Positions 41,428-49,964 of a stretch of 58,720 nt of DNA are shown here, in pieces. Made by a program: the position numbers and the translations under genes. A model generated the notes under the pieces. The model saw nothing but the letters and a program-made list of their open reading frames with translations, was not told where the DNA came from and did no database searches. Positions within the stretch are counted from its first letter, which is position 1. Each line of letters opens with the position of its first letter. This DNA is from Thermoproteota archaeon (GTDB taxonomy: Archaea; Thermoproteota; Thermoprotei_A; Sulfolobales; NBVN01): the NCBI GenBank assembly GCA_030550455.1, contig JAUQPH010000008.1, positions 1-58,720 on the forward strand, read 5' to 3'.

Positions 41428-42081
41428 TCAGCGTATTCTTGAAGGAGTTGGTAGCCTGCTATCGATACTTTCACCCAGAGTCTCTCCACTGCTTACTCGG
41501 TAGCCACTCTTAACTAGGAGAGCTGCTTTACGTGCGAGATCGAGGGCCTTCTTAGTTTTTCCTATGAAGTCCGAGAACTTACTACCGTAGTTAGTAGCTT
41601 TCTTGTAGACCTCGATTATGGGTGGTAGGTCGTTTAGTACTATCTCCTTTAGCTTCTTCTCGTCTGTCGGGCTGATCTTCTCTCTAGTCAAAATACTGGT
41701 TAGTTCGGCAATAACTTTATCTACGTCTAACACAGCTATCTGAATCGCTAGAAGCTCTTCCTCGGGGTCTCCAGGTTCGTCTCTACTGTCTTCTAGAGCT
41801 AGCTTTACTAAAGATATATCAGTAAACACCCACCACCTCTGGTTAGACGACCTATAGGATGTCCTCACGAGACCGTACTCTTTCTCGATTACCTTGAGTA
41901 AGTTCGAGGGGTTGTACTCAATCCCCCAGGACTTAAGCTTGCGCACTAGAGACCTGTAGTCGAAGTCACCTAGTCTGGAAAGCCCCATCTCTCTGTTTTC
42001 TTCTGCAACCTCTAGAGCAGCCTTTAGTACATAGTAAGCTCTTCCACCATACTTGGAGAGTAAGTCCTCAATAGGGTTCAT
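41428..42081 (-). CDS. Conserved hypothetical protein with N-terminal winged-helix-like region
   Basis: 217 residues, not recognised. Residues 1-100 resemble a winged helix (FDYRSLVRKLKSWGIEYNPSNLLKVIEKEYGLV, then TSYRSSNQRWWVF as wing). The rest is two long helices (LLAIQIAVLDVDKVIAELTSIL and KKATNYGSKFSDFIGKTKKA) that could form a coiled coil. May bind DNA or RNA. Downstream intergenic space holds the repeat and the hairpin RNA candidate. Confidence 0.6.
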   Translation of the reverse strand: MNPIEDLLSKYGGRAYYVLKAALEVAEENREMGLSRLGDFDYRSLVRKLKSWGIEYNPSNLLKVIEKEYGLVRTSYRSSNQRWWVFTDISLVKLALEDSRDEPGDPEEELLAIQIAVLDVDKVIAELTSILTREKISPTDEKKLKEIVLNDLPPIIEVYKKATNYGSKFSDFIGKTKKALDLARKAALLVKSGYRVSSGETLGESIDSRLPTPSRIR

Positions 42082-42250
42082 AGACTAGAGCACTTCATAG
42101 GTTAACCGCTCTAAAGCGTTATATTAGTAGTCTACTTTACCTACCTTAAGCGGTATGGAAGGCTCTGGTATTACCTCAGGATAGTGCTTGTCAACTTACT
42201 CACTATAGGCTAGTATAAAAGCTTAGACCTTAAAGATCGATGGTGTTAGC

Positions 42251-42760
42251 TTGAGTACACCCCAAGGCCAGCTCTGGATACTTGTAGACTACACTGCTTG
42301 TTCTGGATGTAGGTTATGCGAGATCGCCTGCTCTCTTAAGCACGAAGGAGTCATATGGCCCTCAGCCTCCAGGATAACCGTCTACGAGCACTACCCGGGG
42401 GCACCAGTACCTCAGTACTGCGTACAGTGTCCTGACTACCCGTGCGTAAATGCTTGCCCAACTAAAGCACTTAGAGTAGACCAAGCAACTGGGGCCGTAC
42501 TAGTAGACCCATCCCTCTGCACACTCTGCCTCAAGTGCGTAGAAGCATGCCCCGGGAAGATCCCTAAGGTAGTTAAAGGAAAGAAGTACGTCTTGATATG
42601 TGACCTCTGTATGGGAGACCCTGTCTGCGCTAAAGAATGCTCTAGAGCAGGCTATAACGCACTAAAGGTCATCAGGAAGCCTGCTAACACGGGGATTAAG
42701 CACTACGCTAAACCCGGAAGCACTCTAGCAGAAGAACTCGGAAGGAAGTACTTTACGTGA
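42251..42760 (+). CDS. AOR-associated ferredoxin with 4Fe-4S clusters (CooF/HycB type)
   Basis: 169 residues with four Cys groups: CSGCRLCEIACS, CVQCPDYPCVNACP, CTLCLKCVEACP and CDLCMGDPVCAKECS. Accepts electrons from the aldehyde oxidoreductase encoded 10 nt downstream. TTG start behind GATGGTG. First gene of the three-gene tungstoenzyme operon. Confidence 0.9.
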   Translation: MSTPQGQLWILVDYTACSGCRLCEIACSLKHEGVIWPSASRITVYEHYPGAPVPQYCVQCPDYPCVNACPTKALRVDQATGAVLVDPSLCTLCLKCVEACPGKIPKVVKGKKYVLICDLCMGDPVCAKECSRAGYNALKVIRKPANTGIKHYAKPGSTLAEELGRKYFT

Positions 42761-42770
42761 GGTGTTAGCT

Positions 42771-44621
42771 ATGGTGTACCTCTTCGGGTCTTGGGGAAGA
42801 CTCCTAAGAGTCGACCTCAGTACGGGCAGAATGTCCACAGAAGAGATCCACCCAATGACCTATAGGATGTACGTAGGTGGGAGAGGTCTAGCGACGTATC
42901 TCCTATGGAGAGAGCTAGGGAGGAAGTGGAGGGATGTCGACCCACTCGGACCCGAGAACATCCTAACCGTCCTCACAGGTCCCCTAACTGGGTACTACCC
43001 AGGAATAAAGCTAGTGGTCTCAGGCAAGAGCCCACAGAGTGGGGGTGTAGTAGGTTCTGCTGTAAGTAGTCACGTAGCTTACGCAATAAAGGCAGCAGGT
43101 TACGACGGGATAGTAGTGAGTGGTGCCTCAAGAGACCCTGTCTACCTATACGTAAAAGACGACTCGGTAGAGGTTCGCGATGCCAGTAAGCTGTGGGGGT
43201 TGAGAGGTCTGGAGCTAGTTAGAGCACTAAGAGATGATGTAGGTAGGGACTTGCCGTCACTTTACATAGGTCCAGCTGGTGAGAACTTAGTGAGAACAGC
43301 GGCAGTCATGGCTAGGTGGTTCCACGCAGCCGGGTACGGTGGTTACGGAGCTGTCATGGGATCTAAGAGGCTTAAGGCGATAGTGGTCGAGGGTTCTGGA
43401 CCCCTACCTCCCGTAGCTAATAGGGACGATTTCGCTAAGCTTAGGTACGAAGTAATCGATAAAGTTGCTGCGAGAACGACCTTCAGGAGGTGGGGGACTA
43501 CCTCTGGCTTGTGGAGGGTTGGATACGAAACTAGCTCAGAGCCTATTAGGAACTGGCAGGAGGAGTGGCACAATAGGGAAGAATTCAGTCACGCACCAAT
43601 AGAGAGAAAGCACTGGGTAAAGAACCCGTGGGCAGACTGGGGATGCCCTCTGGCCTGCATGAAGGTTAGCAGAGCAGTAGTTGATGGAGTAATCTACTTA
43701 ACCGACGGACCTGACTACGAGATGGGTGCCTACTTAGGCTCTAACCTCGGTTTATTTGAAGTAGATAAAGTAATCGCTCTTTCAGCAATAGCTGACGACC
43801 TAGGGCTGTGCGGGATCCAAGTGGGGAACGTAGTGGGGTTCGCAGTCGAGCTGTTCGAGAGAGGGATGCTAACTGAGGATGACGTAGGTTACACCTTGAG
43901 GTGGGGTGACTTCAAGAGCCTTAAGAAATTGCTAGAGGACATAGCCTACAGGCGAGGATTTGGTGCTGTACTTGCCGAAGGAGTATACAGAAGTGCTGTT
44001 GAGATAGCTAAGAGAAAGAGGTTGCCTGTTGAAGACGTCCTTAAGTACGCAGTACAGGTTAAGGGTATTGGAGTAGGTGCTCACGGGATTAGGAGTAGGA
44101 AGGACTACCCGCAGCCAATAGCTTACGCAGCTTCTGTTCAGGGAGGTGACCACACGTCTGTTGCCGGGCTTCCAGCAAATAGTGAGGAATCCGAGGTTTG
44201 GTCTGCGTTTCTCGATAGTGCCGTTATCTGCATGTTTACTTCTGTTGAAGAAGATACCGTACTCAAGTTCTTGAACGCTGTGACTGGTTGGAGTGTGACT
44301 AAGGATGAGCTATACGGCACCATAGGACCTAGGATTCTCTCACTACAGAGGATACTTCTACTACTCGGAGGACCCGACGTGAGGTGGGACCCGAGAAAAC
44401 ACGACGATAACCCACCTAGGTTCTACGAGCCACTCCCGACCGGACCTTACGCAGGGTCTCTAGTACCTCGAGAAGAAGTCTCGAAGAACCTAGTTGAGTA
44501 CTACAGGCAGCTAGGTTGGGACGACCTCGGCATACCTACTGAAGAAACCCTCAGGAAGCTCGGCCTTTACGACGCAGTAGATGTAGTACGAGCTCTCCGC
44601 AGAGAGCTGGGTGCTAGTTAG
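42771..44621 (+). CDS. aor: Tungsten aldehyde:ferredoxin oxidoreductase family enzyme
   Basis: Oxidises aldehydes to acids with ferredoxin as acceptor, using a W-bispterin and a [4Fe-4S] cluster. 616 residues from ATG 42771 (GAGGTG 6 nt upstream). N-terminal YVGGRGLATYLLW, cofactor region AYAIKAAGYDGIVVSG and GYGGYGAVMGSKRLKAI. The pterin motifs DDLGLCG and DSAVICM correspond to DxxGL[DC]x. The cluster motif reads DWGCPLACMK, so the first Cys of CxxCxxxC is Asp. Substrate class cannot be told from sequence. Confidence 0.9.
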   Translation: MVYLFGSWGRLLRVDLSTGRMSTEEIHPMTYRMYVGGRGLATYLLWRELGRKWRDVDPLGPENILTVLTGPLTGYYPGIKLVVSGKSPQSGGVVGSAVSSHVAYAIKAAGYDGIVVSGASRDPVYLYVKDDSVEVRDASKLWGLRGLELVRALRDDVGRDLPSLYIGPAGENLVRTAAVMARWFHAAGYGGYGAVMGSKRLKAIVVEGSGPLPPVANRDDFAKLRYEVIDKVAARTTFRRWGTTSGLWRVGYETSSEPIRNWQEEWHNREEFSHAPIERKHWVKNPWADWGCPLACMKVSRAVVDGVIYLTDGPDYEMGAYLGSNLGLFEVDKVIALSAIADDLGLCGIQVGNVVGFAVELFERGMLTEDDVGYTLRWGDFKSLKKLLEDIAYRRGFGAVLAEGVYRSAVEIAKRKRLPVEDVLKYAVQVKGIGVGAHGIRSRKDYPQPIAYAASVQGGDHTSVAGLPANSEESEVWSAFLDSAVICMFTSVEEDTVLKFLNAVTGWSVTKDELYGTIGPRILSLQRILLLLGGPDVRWDPRKHDDNPPRFYEPLPTGPYAGSLVPREEVSKNLVEYYRQLGWDDLGIPTEETLRKLGLYDAVDVVRALRRELGAS

Positions 44622-44860
44622 TGTTATGTGTACACTTTTTAGGTAACCTCTCTTCTTCTATCGGTTCTAAGCTATGCTTTGAGGTAGAGAAGTGCGTCGA
44701 TCTATACTCGTTTATCGACGACCTCCTGAGGTCTAAGGGAGGAGCTCTGTCAGTTGAAGAAGTACTCGTAACGTCACTAGATGGGAAGCCTCTAGACAGT
44801 AGAGTATCGACGTGTGACGTTAGTGATGTCGTTGTACTGAGGCTAGTTAGAGGAGGTTAA
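44621..44860 (+). CDS. moaD: MoaD/ThiS-like sulfur carrier
   Basis: 79-residue ubiquitin-fold protein ending in Gly-Gly (LRLVRGG), the site adenylated and thiocarboxylated to donate sulfur for molybdopterin/tungstopterin. Its GTG shares one base with the aor stop codon, so the two are co-translated. A dedicated carrier for the adjacent W enzyme is likely. Confidence 0.85.
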   Translation: MLCVHFLGNLSSSIGSKLCFEVEKCVDLYSFIDDLLRSKGGALSVEEVLVTSLDGKPLDSRVSTCDVSDVVVLRLVRGG

Positions 44861-44889
44861 CAATTATTAGCTGAGTTACTACGATCTCG

Positions 44890-45216
44890 TTGATTGAGGG
44901 TGATGAGAGTTTCGCGCTAGCTATACTGTGGCTGGACCCCGCATTACTGACTCGAAGACGTTCAGTGGAGTGGTTTAGTGTGAGTAGTGCTCGTGAAGAG
45001 GCTATCAGGTTACTTCGAGCTCTGGTTAGTGATTACTCTAGCTTCTTTGATAGCCGTGGCTACCTAAACTCTGAGGGAAGAAAGGTCTTCGAGAGAGCAG
45101 TTAGATCTCTCTTAAGCGAGGAGAAGTGGTTGAAGAAGTCCGTATCTAGGGTTAGGAAGAGGGGTTCTTTCGAAGATGTATTCAGGCTCCTCGAGCTACT
45201 TACTGGAACTGGTTAG
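44890..45216 (+). CDS. Small helical protein of unknown function
   Basis: 108 residues, predicted mostly helical and basic (REEAIRLLRALVSDYSSFF, WLKKSVSRVRKRGSFEDVF). TTG start without a clear ribosome-binding site. Same direction as the aor operon, 30 nt after moaD. Its 3' end overlaps the convergent MBL gene by 17 bp. No family recognised. Confidence 0.5.
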   Translation: MIEGDESFALAILWLDPALLTRRRSVEWFSVSSAREEAIRLLRALVSDYSSFFDSRGYLNSEGRKVFERAVRSLLSEEKWLKKSVSRVRKRGSFEDVFRLLELLTGTG

Positions 45217-45895
45217 AGCTTGTGAGAGCGTCTTCAACGTAGGGGTTTACCCTCATCTCTCTGCGTAGAGTAGTGTGAGGTCCGTGTCCTGGGTAGGCTA
45301 GAGTATCTAGTGGAACCTTACTGAATATCTTGTTGATGCTTTTAGCGAGCTCTCTCGGTGAGCCACCCGGGAGGTCCGTCCTCCCGACTGTTCCCGCAAA
45401 CAGTGTGTCACCAGTGAATAGAGCACTAGCAGACGGTATGTATATAGATATGGAGCCGGGGCTGTGTCCAGGTGTGTGTAGTACTTCCAGCTCGATACTG
45501 CCGAGCTTCAGCTTTGCGTCACTATCTAGCAGTACGTCGAAGAGGGGTTCTCTGAGCTCCTCACTAGTATACCTTGAGTACCACTCCATACTTATCTTAA
45601 CGGTCTCGACATCAGCTCTATGGATGTATGAAGGTGCTCTACGCTCAAGCCTGGGTATTCCTACGACGTGGTCGAAGTGTCCGTGAGTAGAGATTACAGC
45701 AACTAAGTTAAGGTCTAGCCTGCGGATCCAGGACAGTGCTTCCGATGGGTCTCCACCTACGTCGATTAATATGGAGTCGCGAGTTTCTTCATCGTATACT
45801 AAGTACATGTTCGTGTCGAGAACTCCAACTACGAACCTCAGTACGTAGGTTCTGCCTCCAGACCCCAATACTACAGCACCACCAGTAGTACCCAC
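45200..45895 (-). CDS. Metallo-beta-lactamase fold hydrolase, glyoxalase II-like
   Basis: 231 residues with the binuclear metal site THGHFDHVVG, the third-His loop HTPGHSPGS, FTGDTLFAGTVGRTDLPGGS and YPGHGPHT. This is the glyoxalase II/YcbL subgroup, which cleaves thioesters such as S-lactoylglutathione analogues or persulfides. The physiological thiol in this archaeon is unknown. GTG start. Confidence 0.88.
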   Translation of the reverse strand: MGTTGGAVVLGSGGRTYVLRFVVGVLDTNMYLVYDEETRDSILIDVGGDPSEALSWIRRLDLNLVAVISTHGHFDHVVGIPRLERRAPSYIHRADVETVKISMEWYSRYTSEELREPLFDVLLDSDAKLKLGSIELEVLHTPGHSPGSISIYIPSASALFTGDTLFAGTVGRTDLPGGSPRELAKSINKIFSKVPLDTLAYPGHGPHTTLRREMRVNPYVEDALTSSNQFQ

Positions 45896-45919
45896 TTTCT
45901 ATATACGCACTTAGTGTAT

Positions 45920-46765
45920 CTAGACTCGGTAGACCGCTTCTACGGCTGAAGCCAGTAGAGCGAGTAGCCTCATTATCTTGTAACCTTCTACAGGGTCTCT
46001 AGCTGTGTAGTGAAGTGTGTAGGCCCCAGCTCTCGTGATACCCGGTATATCTTCTGCTGCGTCAGCATATTCAGACCTCCTCATGTGGAACTCCATAGTT
46101 ATGGGTGTACTAGTCTTGAGCGGTTTCACACTACCCTCGCGAACTCTTCTAACTGCTTCAGTTACACCTGCTCTAAGCTCCTCGACTACGAGGTTCATGG
46201 GCTTCATAACGGCGGAAAACCTCGAGATCGACTCCTTAATAGTGACGTAGACAGCCCAAGGAACTTTCTCGTGAACGTCATCCCTAAGCTTGTCGTCTCC
46301 AGCCACCAGGACTACGGGAACCCCGTAGTGCCCTGCCACGAGGGCGTTTATGTAGAACTCACTAGCTCTCACACCGTTCACTCTCACTTCATAGAAAGCG
46401 AGCCCACTATAGGTGTGGTCAGCGATGCTCCTAGGCGTAGCGGCCGCACTGTGGTACCCTAAAAACATGGCTACTTCGAACCCTCTATCTATACCGTAAA
46501 CCATAGAGGCAGGCCTTAGAGACCCCCTCACTAGGTAGACACCGTCCAGGACCTCAAGATACGGGAGGTTGCCCATGAACCCGTGGCTGTCCGCAACCCA
46601 CACCTCAGGGTAGCCGTGCTTCTTCAGCTCTTCAGCAACAACCCTCACGACTCTAGCCATGACTTCCCTAAGTTCATGAAACATCTTGCCTTCGAGAGTG
46701 AGTTGAGATGGGTGGAAGATCCCCGGAAGTCCCTCCGCATCAACCGATACGTACGCACGTACCAA
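45920..46765 (-). CDS. M55-family D-aminopeptidase (DppA-like)
   Basis: 281 residues with the zinc-binding SVDAEGLPGI, ADSHGFMGN, GYHSAAATPRSIADHTYSG and AGDDKLRDDV, as in DppA. Members form decamers and cut D-amino acid peptides. TTG start. Separated by 25 bp from the MBL gene downstream, same strand, so possibly one unit. Confidence 0.88.
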   Translation of the reverse strand: MVRAYVSVDAEGLPGIFHPSQLTLEGKMFHELREVMARVVRVVAEELKKHGYPEVWVADSHGFMGNLPYLEVLDGVYLVRGSLRPASMVYGIDRGFEVAMFLGYHSAAATPRSIADHTYSGLAFYEVRVNGVRASEFYINALVAGHYGVPVVLVAGDDKLRDDVHEKVPWAVYVTIKESISRFSAVMKPMNLVVEELRAGVTEAVRRVREGSVKPLKTSTPITMEFHMRRSEYADAAEDIPGITRAGAYTLHYTARDPVEGYKIMRLLALLASAVEAVYRV

Positions 46766-46968
46766 CAGACTACACCAAGTAAAGACCTAAACCATATTAA
46801 TTAAAAACACTTTAAACAAGTTCTCGAACCACCATGTGTCACCTAAAGTAGACTACTTCTGTCTCCCCAGGGTATCCCTAGAGACGATGTGGCTCTCGAG
46901 CTCGCAGACTCACTGACCAGCTCATGAAATACGAACGCTTTTTGAGTCGTCCAACGGTATGAAAACGC

Positions 46969-48021
46969 TCAAACATTGGGAATAGGTGATGTTAGCTCAG
47001 TAACGCTAATGCCGAGCTCTTCTGCGATCTTGGCTAGCCTGCTGAAGGTCTCGTCGTCTAATGGGATACCGCGCTGCGATCTCTCTTCAACGCATTTGGT
47101 AGCTCTTTCTCCGGGTATTATAACCTCCGTGTTCGGGTCTCTCGGGAGAGACTTTACTAGCCTAGCGTAGTTTTCGATGGCTTCTTCTACTTCCTCTAGC
47201 TTTCTAAAGAGGGCTGGGTCTATGGCTAGAACTAGTAGCCCTCCTTGGGTGTATGGACCCCTGCCGGTTATCTCTAGACTGACCGGTCCTCCGATTACGG
47301 GTCCGGCGAGTATGTCGACTATCATTGCTAGAGCTAGACCTTTGTAGCCTCCAATGGGGAGCAAGTACCCTTCGACAGCTTCCTCTGGTGAGGTAGTAGG
47401 CTTTCCGTACTTGTTGAGAGCCCACCCCTCGGGTATCCTCTCTCCTCTCGCAGCATGAGAGAGTATCTTCCCGTATGAGGCGACGGATAGAGCCATGTCC
47501 AGCAAGACCGTTCTCTTTCTAGACGGAATTCCGACGGCTATAGGGTTTGTACCAACTATAGGTGATGCAACTCCCGGCACAGAAACTCTCGCTTTAGCGT
47601 TAGCAACAGCCGCACCTATGTAGCCAGCCCTAGTGACCTTACTTACGTAGTACCCTAGAGCACCTACGTCTCGGAGGTTTCTAGCAGCACCAATAGCTAC
47701 ACCCGTAGAGCCCACTTTCTCGATAACTCTCTCCACGAGTTCGTTCGCTACCGGAGGGCCTAAACCTCTGTCACCATCCAGGAGTACAGAGCTATTGGTC
47801 TCGCGAACTACCCTAATGACTGGCCTCGGGTTTATCTCGCCCAGCTTAATCCCGACGACGTAGTCTAGCCCCCTCGAAACACCGTGGGAGTCTATACATC
47901 TTAGGTTAGCGTAAACCAAGGCATCCGCCGTTACCTCAGCGAACAAGTTAGGCACTCCGAGAGCCTCGAAGATCCTCCTCAACACTCCCTTGAGGAACTC
48001 ACTACTTACAGCTCTAACTAT
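46969..48021 (-). CDS. Malate/L-lactate dehydrogenase (LDH2/MDG2 family)
   Basis: NAD(P)-dependent 2-hydroxyacid dehydrogenase. Motifs CIDSHGVSRGL, LDGDRGLGPPVANELVE, NPIAVGIPS, EGYLLPIGGYKGLALAM. The first canonical start in frame (GTG 47985) cuts into the N-terminal helix; the frame runs on as VRAVSSEFLKGVLRRIFEA to ATA 48021, preceded by GGTGGT with ideal spacing, which gives 350 residues as usual in the family. Lies 24 bp after the tautomerase gene, probably in one operon. Confidence 0.88.
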   Translation of the reverse strand: MVRAVSSEFLKGVLRRIFEALGVPNLFAEVTADALVYANLRCIDSHGVSRGLDYVVGIKLGEINPRPVIRVVRETNSSVLLDGDRGLGPPVANELVERVIEKVGSTGVAIGAARNLRDVGALGYYVSKVTRAGYIGAAVANAKARVSVPGVASPIVGTNPIAVGIPSRKRTVLLDMALSVASYGKILSHAARGERIPEGWALNKYGKPTTSPEEAVEGYLLPIGGYKGLALAMIVDILAGPVIGGPVSLEITGRGPYTQGGLLVLAIDPALFRKLEEVEEAIENYARLVKSLPRDPNTEVIIPGERATKCVEERSQRGIPLDDETFSRLAKIAEELGISVTELTSPIPNV

Positions 48022-48045
48022 AGTACCACCACACTTAGAGAGTAG

Positions 48046-48234
48046 CTACTTAAACCTCTCTGAGTGGAGCTGACCCCCAGTAGCCCAGTTCTCCTTAGGT
48101 ACCTCCCTTATCACAACCGTAACCTCTTCCCTAGGGATCCCAAGCTCCTCAAAGACCTTGGTTATACCCTCGGCCAACCTCTTCTTAATCTCTAAACGAA
48201 CACCAGCCCACATCGTTACTTCCACTAAAGGCAT
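48046..48234 (-). CDS. 4-oxalocrotonate tautomerase-family protein
   Basis: 62 residues from ATG 48234, so that after Met removal the N-terminal residue is the catalytic Pro (PLVEVTMWAG). Arg in the position of the family's active site is present (EIKKRLAEGITKVFEELG). Tautomerases convert enol and keto acids; with the next gene a 2-oxoacid dehydrogenase, a joint role in keto-acid metabolism is possible. Confidence 0.85.
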   Translation of the reverse strand: MPLVEVTMWAGVRLEIKKRLAEGITKVFEELGIPREEVTVVIREVPKENWATGGQLHSERFK

Positions 48235-48428
48235 AGATAGCACCAACTACTAGCAGTAGTTTAAGCAAAAATGCTTACTCTCCAGCATACTCACTAACTA
48301 ACTGAACAATGAGAGTAGTAAAGTAGCTCGTGACAAACCATAAGTAACCCGAGTGTCCCTAGACACCATTAATAGTAAGTACGCCCAAGCTTATTCCAAT
48401 ATAGTGACACGGTATGAGATCGACACAG

Positions 48429-48875
48429 CCCCTCAACGGCCTTCTCCCCTAGCTTCATATATGTGAGAGAGTCTCTGATTGCCCGTGGTTCACCCCACTT
48501 CCCACGGTGAAGCAGAGTGTGCCCAGGTCCCACCCGCCAAGCTCACAGAGCTTACTCCTACCTCAAGATCAAGCAACCACCGAGAAGAAAACGGCCCTAA
48601 GCTGAGCACTGCACCTACATCAGCGTGCTAGCTACCTCGAATTGAAGAGCTAGCCATGGGGCGTCACTACCCATTTCGCAAGATTCCATCGTATCTACCT
48701 CCAGAAGTAAGTAGTCGCAGAAAGCAGAGTTATCCCAGCCAGCTGTCTGGGAGTTTCCTCACATTACTTGCGCTCCATAGGCTCACCGAAGCTGCGCTAG
48801 TGGACTATGAAAACCGCAGCGGGGTTGACACCTCCACCGCCTTCGGCGGTTACTACACTGTCACCTAGAGTAGGG
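48429..48875 (-). ncRNA. Structured non-coding region sharing a motif with the 14.3-kb region
   Basis: About 690 bp here have no credible gene. On the minus strand, 48513 down to 48429 matches 14308-14390 of the plus strand: GCTTCACCG, CACGGGCAATCAGAGACTCT, TGAAGC, AGG-GAGAA, GCCG. The hairpin CCGTGG/CCACGG has C-G replaced by T-A relative to the other copy. Other elements are CCGCC/GGCGG near 48834-48846 and a long-range pairing of ATGTGAG (near 48760) with CTCACAT (48460-48466). A TATA-like site at about 48893-48903 could start a minus-strand RNA near 48870. Family not identified. Confidence 0.5.
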
Positions 48876-48897
48876 GCTTGTCTCCAAGTATCTCTTA

Positions 48898-48912
48898 TAG
48901 CTTATAAGCTTT
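48898..48912 (+). promoter_or_regulatory. Divergent TATA-like element before moxR
   Basis: TAGCTTATAAGCTTTTA is near-palindromic and ~30 nt before the moxR GTG, so the moxR message may be leaderless. The same element read on the minus strand could drive the structured non-coding region. Confidence 0.5.
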
Positions 48913-48937
48913 TACTAAGATAACAGTCTTAGCGGTT

Positions 48938-49885
48938 GTGGCATTGGAGTTCGATAGAGCCAGGGATGTAGTAAGCAGAGTTCTTGAGGAAGTAAGGAAG
49001 GTTTACGTCGGTAAGCCCGAGGTAGTCAAGCTTTCTGTTGCCACACTATTCTCCGGAGGGCACCTCTTGATCGAGGGCTACCCCGGGACCGGTAAGACCC
49101 TTCTGGCCAAGAGCCTCGCTAAGGCCATAGGTGGGGAGTTTAGGAGAGTCCAGGGACACCCGGATATCCTCCCCTCGGACATCCTTGGGTTCCACATCTA
49201 CAGGCTAGACGGGAGAAAAGAGTTCGTGAGGGGACCGATATTCACTAATGTCCTCATGTTCGACGAGCTGAATAGAGCCCCCACGAGGACTCAAGCGGCT
49301 TTACTTGAGGTCATGCAAGAGTATAGAGCTACGATAGATGGAGTCACCTACACCATACCTAGGCCCTTCATGGTCGTAGCGACGGAGGTATCACCGAAGA
49401 TAGCTGTTGGAGCATACCAGATGATGGAGACCCTAGCCGACAGGTTCTTCGCTAAAGTACCTAGCTATTACAACCCACCAGAGGAGGAGCTGGAGATAGT
49501 AAAGAGAGCTTCGGTAATTCTCGACCCCCCTGTAAACCAAGCTACAACACCAGCCGTAGTTGCGGAAGTCACTGAATCGCTGGACAAGATAGTGCACCTA
49601 AGTGACACCGTGGGAGAGTACATAGTGAGGATAGTGACCTACTTAAGGAACCACGAAGCAGTCCTCTACGGTCCATCTCATAGAGCCTCGATACACCTCG
49701 CAGTTCTATCTAGAGCTTACGCACTAATGGACGGAAGAGACTACGTAATACCCGACGACGTCAAGGCTGTAGCAGTACCAGTAGTAGCACACAAATTAAA
49801 AATTCGCGATGAGTTCGAAGTAGAGGGAGAAACACCCGAATCATTAGTTGAAGAAGCTATCAAGAAAGTACCCGTACCTAAGTAG
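48938..49885 (+). CDS. moxR: MoxR-family AAA+ ATPase
   Basis: 315 residues, chaperone-like AAA+ protein. Walker A GYPGTGKTLLAKSLA, MoxR-typical RVQGHPDILPSDILG, Walker B VLMFDELNRAPTRTQAALLE, sensor region ATEVSP, arginine-finger DRFFAKV. Usually next to DUF58 and VWA-domain genes; none is adjacent, only the minus-strand envelope locus follows. Confidence 0.92.
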   Translation: MALEFDRARDVVSRVLEEVRKVYVGKPEVVKLSVATLFSGGHLLIEGYPGTGKTLLAKSLAKAIGGEFRRVQGHPDILPSDILGFHIYRLDGRKEFVRGPIFTNVLMFDELNRAPTRTQAALLEVMQEYRATIDGVTYTIPRPFMVVATEVSPKIAVGAYQMMETLADRFFAKVPSYYNPPEEELEIVKRASVILDPPVNQATTPAVVAEVTESLDKIVHLSDTVGEYIVRIVTYLRNHEAVLYGPSHRASIHLAVLSRAYALMDGRDYVIPDDVKAVAVPVVAHKLKIRDEFEVEGETPESLVEEAIKKVPVPK

Positions 49886-49964
49886 GGAGAACTCACAAGA
49901 CCGAGACTTAAGCTAATAGCTGATCGATGATTACACCGAAGATCTCGCGGGTTTTCTAGCGAAG

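Noticed and set aside
48656-48868. A 70-residue open frame inside the gene-free region before moxR
   Set aside because: It overlaps the hairpins of the structured region, has no ribosome-binding site, and its composition (Ser, Arg and Pro rich) looks like translated RNA sequence.
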